From: Chloroflexota bacterium
GTDB taxonomy: Bacteria; Chloroflexota; Dehalococcoidia; SHYB01
DNA: 13,643 nucleotides
Direction of reading: 5' to 3'
Assembly: GCA_016200725.1 (NCBI GenBank)
Contig: JACQEE010000284.1
Location: 1-13,643, forward strand
Below the pieces are notes generated by a model. That model saw only the letters and a program-made list of their open reading frames with translations, did not search any database and was not told the origin of the DNA. The translations under genes and the position numbers were made by a program. Every line of letters begins with the position of its first letter. Within the stretch, counting starts at the first letter, position 1. Shown here in pieces: positions 1 to 6,810 of the stretch.

Positions 1-299
1 AGCCGTTTGCCGTCGCTGGCCCGCAGGGCGAGGGGCGCCTGGCTGTCCGCCGGGCGGAGATAGACGACGTTTTCTCCTCCCAGCGTGCTCGTTCCGGGCC
101 GGATGCCCGTGTACACCCAGCAGATATCGCCGGTAATGGCATCGAGGACCGTCATGCTGCGGCGCCCCTGGTAGCTGACGAAATCTTCGTTGGCGAGTCC
201 CAGGCCGGACCCCGGGGCGACTTGCACGCCTTGAAAAACCGCCGGGCGATTGGCGAGGTTGCCGACCGGCTGCATCGCCACCAGCGGCGTCGTGCTCAC
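1..299 (-). CDS. PQQ/BamB-like beta-propeller protein, internal fragment
   Basis: The minus strand is open from 326 (after a TAG at 327-329) to the window edge. It reads a peptide with a typical propeller-blade pattern, including TVLDAITGDICWVYTGI followed by LGGENVVYLRP and LALRASDGKR. The order 'LDA.TG..CW.Y.GI.PG...LG....VYL.P....A.LRA.DGKR' matches the blades of large PQQ-binding-like repeat proteins that I recall mainly from Planctomycetes; that lineage match is from memory. There is no signal peptide or credible start: GTG at 299 is the first usable codon, but the protein should be far longer in both directions. The homologous part seems to end near 265-275, where the opposite strand becomes coding for a different protein. 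The piece is therefore a truncated gene, a rearrangement, or an assembly chimera. Confidence 0.45.
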   Translation of the reverse strand, partial: MSTTPLVAMQPVGNLANRPAVFQGVQVAPGSGLGLANEDFVSYQGRRSMTVLDAITGDICWVYTGIRPGTSTLGGENVVYLRPADSQAPLALRASDGKR

Positions 300-462
300 C
301 ACCGTCCGCTGGGCCGCCGACCTCGACTACTCCATGAACATCATCCGTGACCTCTGCGCCGACCGCGACGAGGAGGTCCACCGCGTGCTACTCGAGAAAG
401 TCCTGAACCGCATGGCGCCGCTCATGACCAGCGACGAGTTCATCAAGGCAGTGAGCCGCTAA
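250..462 (+). pseudogene. Isochorismatase-like cysteine hydrolase, C-terminal fragment
   Basis: The peptide around CIATSGVVLTTVRWAADLDY, then IRDLCADRDEEVHRVLLEKV and a short tail ending at TAA 460-462, matches the C-terminal third of the isochorismatase/cysteine hydrolase superfamily. In that family the pattern GIATSGVVLST.R.AAD.DY, then RD.CAD.D.EVH..L, is common. The N-terminal ~120-150 residues with the catalytic Asp and Lys are absent: upstream codons in this frame hit stops before 250 and resemble no hydrolase. The nominal start is a TTG at 250, but homology begins nearer 265. No Cys stands at the usual nucleophile site in TSGVVLT, as in isochorismatase-type members that lack it. The fragment cannot be active alone. 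It is followed directly by a palindromic repeat. Confidence 0.6.
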
Positions 463-463
463 T

Positions 464-519
464 CCCCCTCTCCCCCTGGGGAGAGGGCCTCTGGCGCGAG
501 CCAGAGGGGTGAGGGGTGA
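464..519. repeat. Two-hairpin palindromic repeat, copy A1
   Basis: Two back-to-back perfect inverted repeats: CCCTCTCCCC (466-475) with GGGGAGAGGG (478-487), then CCTCTGGC (488-495), loop GCGA, GCCAGAGG (500-507). A GGTGAGGGGTGA tail follows. The same architecture recurs at 1488-1575 and 4398-4459 with different second-hairpin arms. It lies between the hydrolase fragment and the dehydrogenase gene and could act as an RNA 3'-end structure. Confidence 0.75.
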
Positions 520-580
520 ACGCCACGCTGGAGACAAGGTTCCTTTTCAGGTAGTGCGACTAGCAGAAAGGCAGACACCT

Positions 581-1412
581 ATGGGGCGAGACCTCGACGG
601 CAAAGTAGCAATCGTCACCGGCTCAGGCCACGGCGTCGGCCGCGCGACGGCACTGCAACTCTCCTCGCTTGGCGCAGCAGTCGTCGTCAACGACCTCGGT
701 GGCGATATGGGCGGTCGCGGTGGCTCGCAGGGGCCAGCCGACACGGTCGTGAAGGAGATCACCTCGAAGGGCGGGCGAGCGGTCGCCGACTATGGCTCAG
801 TCGCAAAGCATGGTGACGCCGAGGCGATGGTGCGCAAGGCCATCGACACCTTCGGCCGCCTCGACATCCTGGTGAACAACGCTGGCAACATGCGACACGC
901 GCCCGTGTGGGAGATGAAGGAAGAAGACTTCGACGCCGTCGTGGCCGTACACCTCAAGGGCGCGTACAACATGACGCACCACGCCGCGAAGGTGATGGTC
1001 GAGCAGCGCTCGGGACGCATCGTAAGCATCTTCGCGCGCAGCATCGGCCTCTACCGCGCGGGGCACTCGTGCTATTCGGCGGCCAAGGCCGGCATCTGGG
1101 GCTTCACCTGCGCCGTCGCCGCCGAAGTTGGCCCCTACGGCGTCACCATGAACTGCGTCGCGCCGGGGCCGACCGATTCGCGCATGGCCTCGGGCTTCGC
1201 AGCCCAGGCGCGAGGACATCAACGGCCAGGCCTTCCACTGCTACGGGCCGCACGTCGGCCACTTCCCGAACCCGGACGTCACGAACCCGATCTACAAGGA
1301 AGGGCACTGGACGGTCGATGAGTTGAAGCGCGTCGTGCCCATCGTCATGCGCAAGGCCTTCGACAACCCCGCGCCGCCGAAGGCGGAAGGGGCGAAGTTC
1401 TACACGACGTAG
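581..1412 (+). pseudogene. Short-chain dehydrogenase/reductase, frameshifted with internal loss
   Basis: NAD(P)-dependent oxidoreductase of the classical SDR fold, closest in pattern to hydroxyacyl-CoA dehydrogenase-type SDRs of the MFE-2 kind, which carry NDLGGD..G.G.S after the second strand. ATG 581 is preferred because the protein begins MGRDLDGKVAIVTG, as SDRs do, with a GAAAGG-like site upstream. Seen: cofactor loop TGSGHGVG (13-20), NNAG (99-102), YSAAK with Tyr165 and Lys169, and NCVAPGPTDSRM (191-202). After about Gln209 (codon at 1205) this frame loses similarity. The proper C-terminus, REDINGQAFHCYG through WTVDELKRVV to KFYTT and TAG 1410-1412, continues in another frame. Roughly 35-45 residues normally found between SRM and DINGQ (including the usual PED..P segment) are missing, so this is a deletion plus frame change, not a single-base slip. 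The catalytic Ser column also appears to be Ala152. Probably a decaying gene or an assembly error. Confidence 0.75.
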
Positions 1413-1427
1413 CGCCTTCCCCTCGAC

Positions 1428-1487
1428 GCCCTGAGCGAAGTCGAAGAGCCTGTCCTGAGCCTGCCGAAGGAGCCTGGGGTGGAGTGG
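1428..1487. repeat. CCTGAGC...GAAGG repeat cluster (C and B type)
   Basis: Contains GCCCTGAGCGAAGTCGAAG and then CCTGAGCCTGCCGAAGGAGCC followed by TGGGGTGG, the same words as at 2571-2594, 4355-4397 and 5808-5875. It lies directly before a two-hairpin repeat, the same B-then-A order as at 4355-4459. No gene is visible between 1413 and 1579; the gap is filled by repeats. Confidence 0.65.
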
Positions 1488-1575
1488 TCTTCCCCTCGCC
1501 CGTCTGCGGGAGAGGACGCCTGATTCTTATCAGGCAGGTGAGGGTCTTCCCCTCTCCATCTGCGATGGAGAGGGC
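1488..1575. repeat. Hairpin repeat cluster, copy A2
   Basis: Three hairpins: an imperfect CCTCGCCCG/GCGGGAGAG; GCCTGAT-TCTT-ATCAGGC (1518-1535); and a perfect 11-bp stem CCCTCTCCATC (1550-1560), TGC loop, GATGGAGAGGG (1564-1574). The GGTGAGGG tail lies between the second and third. It separates the converging dehydrogenase remnant (+) and polyprenyl synthase gene (-) and ends five bases from the latter's stop, so it could serve as a two-way terminator or mRNA end stabiliser, though no T-run is visible. Confidence 0.7.
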
Positions 1576-1579
1576 GGCC

Positions 1580-2557
1580 CTACCGCTCGCGCTGCGTCAC
1601 GTACTCGGTGAGTGCCACCAGCGAGCGCCGCGCCTGGATGTCCGGCAGCGTCTCGACGGCGAGGCGCGCGGTGTCGGCGAAGTTCTTCGCGACGCGATAA
1701 GCGTCCGCCATCACGCCCGACGAGCGGATGCGTTCGACGGCCGCTCGCAGCAGCGCCGGGTCGTCGCGGTCGCGGAAGACCGCCTTGACAACGTCGTCGT
1801 CGGGGTAGCGCTCGGCGAGCAGGATGGCTGGCAGCGTCATCACGCCCTGCGTCAGGTCGCCGCCGACAGGCTTCCCGACGATGGCCTGCGAGCCCTCAAA
1901 GTCGAGGATGTCGTCTACCACCTGGAAGGCCATGCCCAAATTCAGCCCGTAACGTTGCAGCGCCTGGATGTGCTCCTCCGGCGCGCCGCTGAGGATGGCG
2001 CCCGCCTCCGCCGCTGTGGCGAAGAGCGACGCCGTCTTCTCCTTGAGCCGCCGCCAGTACGAGTCGCGCGTCTGCTTCCAGTCGTAGGCCATCGAGAACT
2101 CGCGCAATTCGCCCGCCGAGAGGTCCATCACCGTCTCCGCGAACAGGCGCATGGCGCGCATCGAACCCGCATCGCAAGCGAAGGTCGCCGAGCGCGCGAA
2201 GACATAGTCGCCGAGCAGCAGCGCGACGTCGCGGCCCCACACGCTGCTTACCGTCGGCTTGCCGCGCCGCACCGTGGCGTGGTCAATCGTGTCGTCGTGA
2301 ACCAGCGTGGCGATGTGCAGCAGTTCGACCGCCGTCGCCATGAGCACGATGGGCCGCGTCTCGCAGGGGTGAAACTTGGATGCGAGGATGGCAATGGCGG
2401 GGCGAACGTGCTTCCCGCTCATGCTCGTGATGTGCTCGAGCAACTCGCCCAGCAGCGCGAAATTGCGGTCGTCGCTCACCGCATGCAGCGTCGCCTCGAC
2501 CTCGCGCAGTTCAGCCTGCACCGGCTCGTAGATCGAGAGGATGCCTGCCGTCGTCAC
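1580..2557 (-). CDS. Long-chain polyprenyl diphosphate synthase
   Basis: Trans-isoprenyl diphosphate synthase of 325 aa, the usual size. It condenses isopentenyl diphosphate with an allylic diphosphate to build the long side chain of a quinone (menaquinone in most bacteria of this kind) or a related lipid. Seen: GKHVRP (48-53), first aspartate-rich motif DDTID (88-92), second motif DDILD (215-219), and GKPVGGDLTQG..TLP (228-243) between the helices that close the active site. The residue five before the first DD is Ala (in HIATLVHDD), not a bulky aromatic, which in this family goes with long (C30 or more) products; exact length cannot be read. The start is GTG at 2557 (MTTAGILSIYEPVQ). It lies 55 nt downstream of metG on the same strand and is probably co-transcribed, with a short repeat in the gap. 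IspB, HepT and similar names are all possible. Confidence 0.93.
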   Translation of the reverse strand: MTTAGILSIYEPVQAELREVEATLHAVSDDRNFALLGELLEHITSMSGKHVRPAIAILASKFHPCETRPIVLMATAVELLHIATLVHDDTIDHATVRRGKPTVSSVWGRDVALLLGDYVFARSATFACDAGSMRAMRLFAETVMDLSAGELREFSMAYDWKQTRDSYWRRLKEKTASLFATAAEAGAILSGAPEEHIQALQRYGLNLGMAFQVVDDILDFEGSQAIVGKPVGGDLTQGVMTLPAILLAERYPDDDVVKAVFRDRDDPALLRAAVERIRSSGVMADAYRVAKNFADTARLAVETLPDIQARRSLVALTEYVTQRER

Positions 2558-2570
2558 AACGCGCGCCCCG

Positions 2571-2594
2571 TTCGCCCTGAGCTTGTCGAAGGGC
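2571..2594. repeat. Short palindromic repeat, type C
   Basis: GCCCTGAGCTTGTCGAAGGG (2574-2593), a common word in repeat-rich high-GC genomes, sits in the 55-nt gap between metG and the polyprenyl synthase gene. Close relatives occur at 1430-1446 and 5839-5858, where the centre reads GCGAAG in place of GCTTG. Confidence 0.65.
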
Positions 2595-2612
2595 AGTTTT
2601 GCACGTTCGCGC

Positions 2613-4298
2613 TCACGACGCCCCCTGCTTCACCAGGCCGCTCATCTCCTCCGTCACCGCCTTCTCGTCCAACTTGACGAAGAGCGGCTCCGCCTTTTGC
2701 AGCGCCTGTCCCGCCTTCGGGCGCTCGAACGTCCAGCCAGCGTGGCCAACGTCGCCAGTGTAGCCGAGGTATTCGTGCACCTTTTGCGAACTGAATGGCA
2801 TGTAGGGGTAGAGCATGGTCTTCAGCCCGGCGATCACGCAGGCGCCCGTCCACAGCGCATTATGCGCCGCGCGCTCGTCCGTCTTGATCGTCTTCCACGG
2901 CGACTGCTCTTCCAGATAGCGATTCGCCTGCTGGGCCAGCGCCATCGCCGCGCGGATGCCGTCCTTGAAGTGGCACCCCGCGATCGCCTTGTCCACCTCG
3001 ACAAGCGTGCGCTCCGTCTCCGCGATGAGGCGACGGCTCGTCTCGCCCAGCGACGCCTCGGGGTCGTGCTCAGGGATGCGCCCATTGCACGACCTATAAG
3101 TAAACGACAGGACGCGGTTGACCAGATTGCCGTACGTGGCGACCAACTCGTCGTTGTTGCGGCGCAGGAACTCCTGCCAGGTGAAGTCGGTATCCGCCGT
3201 CTCCGGCATGTTGATCGAGAGCACGTAGCGCAGCGGGTCGGGCTGGAAGCGGTCAAGGTAGTCGGGCAGCCAGACGGCCCAGTTGCGACTCTTCGAAAAC
3301 TTCATCCCCGCGAGGTTGAGGAACTCGTTCGCCGCGACGTCATATGGCAACTTGAGGCCGTCGTTGTAGCCCATGAGCATCGCTGGCCAGATGATCGTGT
3401 GGAAGGGGATGTTGTCCTTCCCCATGAAGTAGTAGGGCTTCACGTCGCCGTGCCAGAAGTCCTTCCAGGCGTCTGGTTGCCCTCGCCTCTGCGCCCATTC
3501 CTTCGACGCGGAGAGGTAGCCGATGACCGCCTCGAACCAGACGTAGATGCGCTTGCTCTCGTAGCCAGGCTGCGGCCACGGCACGCCCCAGTCGATGTCG
3601 CGAGTGGCCGCGCGGTCGATGAGGCCATCCTTGAGGTACTGCATCGTGAAGTTGCGCACGTTCGGACGCCAGTGCGTCTGCTGCGCGACCCACTTGCGCA
3701 GCGGCTCTTCAAAGGCGGTCAACTTGATGAAGAAGTGCTCGCTGTCGCGGAACTCAGGCGTGTCGCCGTGGATGCGGCTGCGGATGTTCTTGAGGTCTTT
3801 GGGGTCCATCGGCTTGCCGCAGTTGTCGCATTGGTCGCCGCGCGCCGACTCGTAGCCGCAAAACGGGCACGTCCCCTCGACGTACCGATCGGGCAGGAAA
3901 CGCTTGTCCACCGTCGAGTAGGGCAGCGACGTCGTCTTCTTGTAGATGTAGCCGCGCTTGAGCAGGCGCAGAAACATATCCTGGACGACGCGACGGTGAT
4001 TGTCCGTCGCCGTGCCGGTGAACAGGTCGAATGAAATGCCGAGGCGCTGGAAGCAGTTGAGAAACTCGGTCTGATAGCGGTCGATGATGGCCTGCGGCGA
4101 GACGCCTTCCTCTTCCGCGCGCACGGTGATCGGCGTTCCGTGCTGATCGCTCCCCGAGACCATCAGCACGCGATTGCCTTTCATCCGGTGGTAGCGCGCG
4201 AAGATATCGGCGGGCAGAAACGACCCGGCGGCGTGCCCCAAATGCAGCGAACTGTTCGCGTACGGCCACGCCACGCCGATGAAGATGGTTTCAGGCAT
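2613..4298 (-). CDS. metG: Methionyl-tRNA synthetase
   Basis: Class I aminoacyl-tRNA synthetase that charges tRNA-Met with methionine in the cytoplasm. Length is 561 aa. The start is firm because MPETIFIGVAWPYANSS is the normal N-terminus. Seen: HLGH signature (19-22); SGSDQHGTP (48-56) in the catalytic core; a single zinc knuckle C144-x2-C147-x9-C157-x2-C160; the methionine/adenylate region with DNIPFHTIIWPA (295-306); and KFSKS (333-337), the KMSKS-loop variant common in MetG of the four-cysteine or archaeal-like form. An anticodon-binding helical domain follows. The protein ends near residue 561 without the extra C-terminal tRNA-binding (Trbp111-like) domain of longer homologues. The polyprenyl synthase gene lies 55 nt downstream. 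I saw no T-box leader upstream. Confidence 0.97.
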   Translation of the reverse strand: MPETIFIGVAWPYANSSLHLGHAAGSFLPADIFARYHRMKGNRVLMVSGSDQHGTPITVRAEEEGVSPQAIIDRYQTEFLNCFQRLGISFDLFTGTATDNHRRVVQDMFLRLLKRGYIYKKTTSLPYSTVDKRFLPDRYVEGTCPFCGYESARGDQCDNCGKPMDPKDLKNIRSRIHGDTPEFRDSEHFFIKLTAFEEPLRKWVAQQTHWRPNVRNFTMQYLKDGLIDRAATRDIDWGVPWPQPGYESKRIYVWFEAVIGYLSASKEWAQRRGQPDAWKDFWHGDVKPYYFMGKDNIPFHTIIWPAMLMGYNDGLKLPYDVAANEFLNLAGMKFSKSRNWAVWLPDYLDRFQPDPLRYVLSINMPETADTDFTWQEFLRRNNDELVATYGNLVNRVLSFTYRSCNGRIPEHDPEASLGETSRRLIAETERTLVEVDKAIAGCHFKDGIRAAMALAQQANRYLEEQSPWKTIKTDERAAHNALWTGACVIAGLKTMLYPYMPFSSQKVHEYLGYTGDVGHAGWTFERPKAGQALQKAEPLFVKLDEKAVTEEMSGLVKQGAS

Positions 4299-4336
4299 AA
4301 AGACAGGCTCGCTCCAGGAGTGGACAGAGACGGCTT

Positions 4337-4342
4337 ATTCTA
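4337..4342 (-). promoter_or_regulatory. Putative -10 element of metG
   Basis: Minus-strand TAGAAT, 38 nt before the metG ATG, matches the TATAAT consensus at five of six bases. An identical hexamer lies upstream of the CoA-transferase gene. No good -35 box is visible at 17 nt; that position falls in the adjacent repeat. Confidence 0.4.
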
Positions 4343-4354
4343 GCACGGCACCTC

Positions 4355-4397
4355 GTCATCCTGAGGCGTCTTCGCCGAAGGATCTGGGGTGGCGGGT
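4355..4397. repeat. GTCATCCTGAG...GGATCTGGGGTGG repeat, copy B2
   Basis: GTCATCCTGAGGCG, loop, TCGCCGAAGGATCTGGGG: outer arms ATCCT/AGGAT and inner GGCG/CGCC pair with a two-base mismatch between them. Flank words GTCAT and ATCTGGGGTGG are shared with copies at 5808, 9194 and (diverged) 12247. It runs straight into a two-hairpin repeat through CGGGTCTTCC. Confidence 0.75.
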
Positions 4398-4459
4398 CTT
4401 CCCCTCTCCTCCTGGGGAGAGGGTGCCCCGATTCCCATCGGGGCGGGTGAGGGGTGAGG
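4398..4459. repeat. Two-hairpin palindromic repeat, copy A3
   Basis: CCCTCTCC (4402-4409) pairs with GGAGAGGG (4416-4423), then GCCCCGAT (4425-4432), loop TCCC, ATCGGGGC (4437-4444), then GGGTGAGGGGTGAGG. The first hairpin is nearly identical to copy A1, while the second has quite different arms that are still perfectly paired. Together with the B repeat it fills the gap between metG and the CoA-transferase stop; nothing coding is seen there. Confidence 0.75.
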
Positions 4460-4499
4460 CCTCGGCACCAACAACGCCTCGACTTCCGGTGAGAGGTGC

Positions 4500-5768
4500 C
4501 TACACCAACCTATCCAGCGGCACAGTACCCGTGATCTGCTGCTCTTCGAGGCGCGCGATATCGGCCTCGCTGAGCCCGAGCACTTCGCGGTAGAGATAGT
4601 CGTTGTGCTGGCCGAGCGTCGGCGGCGGCAGCCGGATATTGCCCGGCGTCTCCGACATCTTCCAAGGGATGCCAGGCAACTCCATCTCACCCATGTCTGG
4701 GTGGGTGATGCTCTCGAAGAAGCCGCGCTCGCGCACGTGCTCGTCGAGCACGGAGTCCTTGTTGCTGAACACGGCTGTGGCAGGGATGCCCACCGCCTGC
4801 AGCCTCGCCATCAACTCGCGCTTGTCCTGCGACCGCGTCCACTCCGCGATGTGCTGGTCGAGTTCCTTCCGATGGTGGAGCCTTCCGACCGCCGTCGCGA
4901 AGCGCGATTCCCGTGTCCACTCCGGCGAGTCCATCGCCTCAACCAGCGTCTTCCACTCCGCGTCGTTGCGTACAGCGATGGCCACCCACTGGTCAGCGCC
5001 CTGCGTCGGGTAGACGTTGTGCGGTGCCAACGTCGGGCTCGCGTCGCCGATCGACGTGTGCACGCGGCCGTTCATCGTGTAGTTCATGATCGCCTCGCCG
5101 AGGTGCGGCATCAGCGCCTCGCACCCAGAGACGTCGACGTGCTGCCCCTGGCCGGTCGCCGCACGACGGTAGATGGCCGTCGTCACGCCGAAGGCGCTCG
5201 TCAGGGCGTTGACCGCGTCGGTGTGCGCGTTGTAGGCCGTTGTCGTCGGGTCGTCGCCCTCATAGTTGCGCAGCCACGTGTGCCCCGAGATGGCGTCCAT
5301 CGAGCCCGCCATCGCCACGAACCTCGCGTACGGCCCCGTCGCGCCGAAGCCGCACGACGAGAGGTAGACGATGTCGGGGCGCACCTTGCGAAGCTCGTCG
5401 TAGGCGATGCCCAACTTCTCGGGTACGCCGGTGACCATGTTCGTGAGCACGACGTCGCTGACGGCAACGAGCGAGAGGAACAGTTCGATGCCGCGCGGCG
5501 TCGCCAGATCGAGCGTCAGGCTGAGTTTGTTGCGGTTGCCGCGCACGAACGGCTTGCAGATATTCCAGGGGTGTGGCCCCGGTTCGCCACGCGGATATTC
5601 CGTTCCTGTTCGGGGCTTCACCTGGCCGCGCGTCTGGTCCATCCGCTGCACGGCTTCGATCTTGATGACCTCGGCGCCCAGATCGCCCAGCAGCGCTGCG
5701 GCGAATGGCCCAGCGTAGCCCTCGGCGATCTCCAGCACTCGAATGTTGGCGAGTGGCAGTGGCTTCAT
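4500..5768 (-). CDS. CaiB/BaiF-type family III CoA-transferase
   Basis: Moves coenzyme A between an acyl-CoA and a free carboxylic acid through an aspartyl-CoA thioester intermediate; soluble, normally an interlocked dimer. Length is 422 aa, typical. Seen: N-terminal VLEIAEGYAGPFAAALLGDL..EVIKIE (11-38), which forms the Rossmann-like CoA-binding start; RGNRNKLSLTLDL (76-88); GFGATGPYA (140-148); and Asp184 in AHTDAVNAL. Asp184 sits 21 residues before TGQGQHVDVS, the same spacing as the catalytic Asp169 to the equivalent TG in formyl-CoA transferase, so the nucleophile appears intact. The ATG at 5768 is close behind a TAGAAT hexamer, suggesting a very short or absent 5' leader. Substrate unknown: the neighbouring amidohydrolase and LLM oxidoreductase suggest catabolism, but family III enzymes vary too widely to name an acid. 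Confidence 0.93.
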   Translation of the reverse strand: MKPLPLANIRVLEIAEGYAGPFAAALLGDLGAEVIKIEAVQRMDQTRGQVKPRTGTEYPRGEPGPHPWNICKPFVRGNRNKLSLTLDLATPRGIELFLSLVAVSDVVLTNMVTGVPEKLGIAYDELRKVRPDIVYLSSCGFGATGPYARFVAMAGSMDAISGHTWLRNYEGDDPTTTAYNAHTDAVNALTSAFGVTTAIYRRAATGQGQHVDVSGCEALMPHLGEAIMNYTMNGRVHTSIGDASPTLAPHNVYPTQGADQWVAIAVRNDAEWKTLVEAMDSPEWTRESRFATAVGRLHHRKELDQHIAEWTRSQDKRELMARLQAVGIPATAVFSNKDSVLDEHVRERGFFESITHPDMGEMELPGIPWKMSETPGNIRLPPPTLGQHNDYLYREVLGLSEADIARLEEQQITGTVPLDRLV

Positions 5769-5776
5769 CGCGGGCT

Positions 5777-5782
5777 ATTCTA
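5777..5782 (-). promoter_or_regulatory. Putative -10 element for a leaderless CoA-transferase mRNA
   Basis: Minus-strand TAGAAT ends only 8 nt before the ATG at 5768, so transcription would begin at or next to the start codon. No Shine-Dalgarno sequence fits in that space. The same hexamer precedes metG, and TACAAT is placed alike before the HerA-like gene. Confidence 0.45.
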
Positions 5783-5807
5783 CCCGACCTCGGCCCACGC
5801 CCATTTC

Positions 5808-5875
5808 GTCATCCTGAGGCGTCTTCGCCGAAGAGCTTGCCCTGAGCGAAGTCGAAGGGATCTGGGGTGGGGTCT
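5808..5875. repeat. Composite repeat: type C nested in type B (copy B3)
   Basis: Begins GTCATCCTGAGGCGTCTTCG like copy B2 and ends GGATCTGGGGTGGGGTCTT. The middle holds an extra TTGCCCTGAGCGAAGTCGAA word, which is the type C repeat. It looks like one repeat inserted into, or recombined with, another. It lies between the cobalamin-binding-like gene's stop (5890) and the CoA-transferase promoter. Confidence 0.65.
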
Positions 5876-5889
5876 TTTGACCGCTCGCG

Positions 5890-6810
5890 CTAGGTGACTT
5901 GTGCCCAGTTCTTGTCATGCTTGCGAGGGAACAGGTCCGGGTGCAGGATCTCTGCCATGATCTCCAGCCCGTCCACGATGCGGGGCCCTGGACGGTTGAA
6001 GTAGCCCGAGCCGTCAACCGCGTACACGCGGCCATGACGCACCGCGGGCAGGGCATGCCATGCCTCAGGCAGACGCACCTCGCGAAGTTTGTCTTGCGTC
6101 CGTGCCAGGTCGTACCCGCATGGCATCACCACGACGACGTCCGGCGCATAGGCCGCGATGTCCTTCCACTCGACGATGAACGATGGCCTGTTTTCGCGAC
6201 CCAGGCCGTCCACGCCGCCAGCGAGGCGAATCATCTCGGGTACCCAGTGACCACCGACGAACAGCGGATCGAGCCACTCCATCGCGAACACCTTGGGCTT
6301 CGAACGCGCTTTCGCCGCCTTCGTGGTCACGTGCTCGATGCGGCGACGCAGGCTTGCGACGACTTCCTTCGCGCGACGCTCCGTACCCGTGACCACGCCC
6401 ACCTCGGTGATGCTATCGAGGATACCCCCGAGGCTCGTCGGCTCGAGCGACAGCACCTTGCGGTCGCCGGGCAGCATGCGCACCGCCTTGCGGACCTCGC
6501 CGTACGAGACCGCACACACCTCGCAGAGTTCCTGCGTCAGGATCAGGTCTGGGTTGAGCCGCTCGAGTTCATGCTGGTCGAGCGCGTAGATGCTGCTGCC
6601 GCCATGCACCGCCTCGGCGACGTGCCGGTTGATCTCTCCGCTAGTGCTCGACGAGTGGTCGATGAGCGAGCGCGTCACCCGTGGCAGCCGCGACGCCTCG
6701 CTCGGGTGGTCGCACTCATGCGTCACCGCGACGAGCTGGTCGCCCAGCCCGAGCGCGTAGACGATCTCCGTGGAACTCGGCAGCAGGGAGCAGATGCGCA
6801 TGGTGCTCAT
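5890..6810 (-). CDS. Cobalamin-binding-like protein (BtuF/TroA fold), no signal peptide
   Basis: Shows the fold of periplasmic cobalamin or iron-complex binding proteins of ABC importers (COG0614 type): MRICSLLPSSTEIVYALGLG (4-23), then LDQHELERLNPDLILTQ (77-93), a long connecting helix around 140-160, and a second lobe with RPSFIVEWKDIAAYAPDVVV. Length is 306 aa from ATG 6810. That start is chosen because it overlaps the amidohydrolase stop as ATGA (6807-6810) and matches the usual N-terminus; the frame is open further upstream but only as antisense of the amidohydrolase gene. There is no signal peptide or lipobox and no ABC permease or ATPase nearby, so it probably works in the cytoplasm. 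Conserved-looking HECDHP (31-36) and LCEVCAVS (95-102, Cys96 and Cys99) could bind a metal or the corrinoid cobalt. Its role with the coupled amidohydrolase is unknown. Confidence 0.85.
   Translation of the reverse strand: MSTMRICSLLPSSTEIVYALGLGDQLVAVTHECDHPSEASRLPRVTRSLIDHSSSTSGEINRHVAEAVHGGSSIYALDQHELERLNPDLILTQELCEVCAVSYGEVRKAVRMLPGDRKVLSLEPTSLGGILDSITEVGVVTGTERRAKEVVASLRRRIEHVTTKAAKARSKPKVFAMEWLDPLFVGGHWVPEMIRLAGGVDGLGRENRPSFIVEWKDIAAYAPDVVVVMPCGYDLARTQDKLREVRLPEAWHALPAVRHGRVYAVDGSGYFNRPGPRIVDGLEIMAEILHPDLFPRKHDKNWAQVT

Noticed and set aside
1484..2677. Long plus-strand open frame opposite the polyprenyl synthase gene
   Set aside because: Arg/His-rich antisense shadow of a clear enzyme gene; includes repeat-derived peptides and no recognisable domain.
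2541..4034. 497-codon plus-strand open frame opposite metG
   Set aside because: The minus strand carries an intact MetG with all signature motifs; the opposite frame is open only because of high GC.
4299..4345. T-box leader for metG
   Set aside because: The leader from the putative promoter is only about 30 nt and shows no T-box sequence or antiterminator.
464..4459. Repeats considered as a CRISPR array
   Set aside because: Copies are kilobases apart, variable inside and placed between genes, with no regular spacers or cas genes.
5200..5320. Missing catalytic Asp in the CoA-transferase near SMDAISG
   Set aside because: Alignment by spacing to the TGQGQ motif puts the nucleophile at Asp184, which is present.
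4605..5897. 430-codon plus-strand open frame opposite the CoA-transferase
   Set aside because: Antisense shadow with biased composition and no domain pattern.
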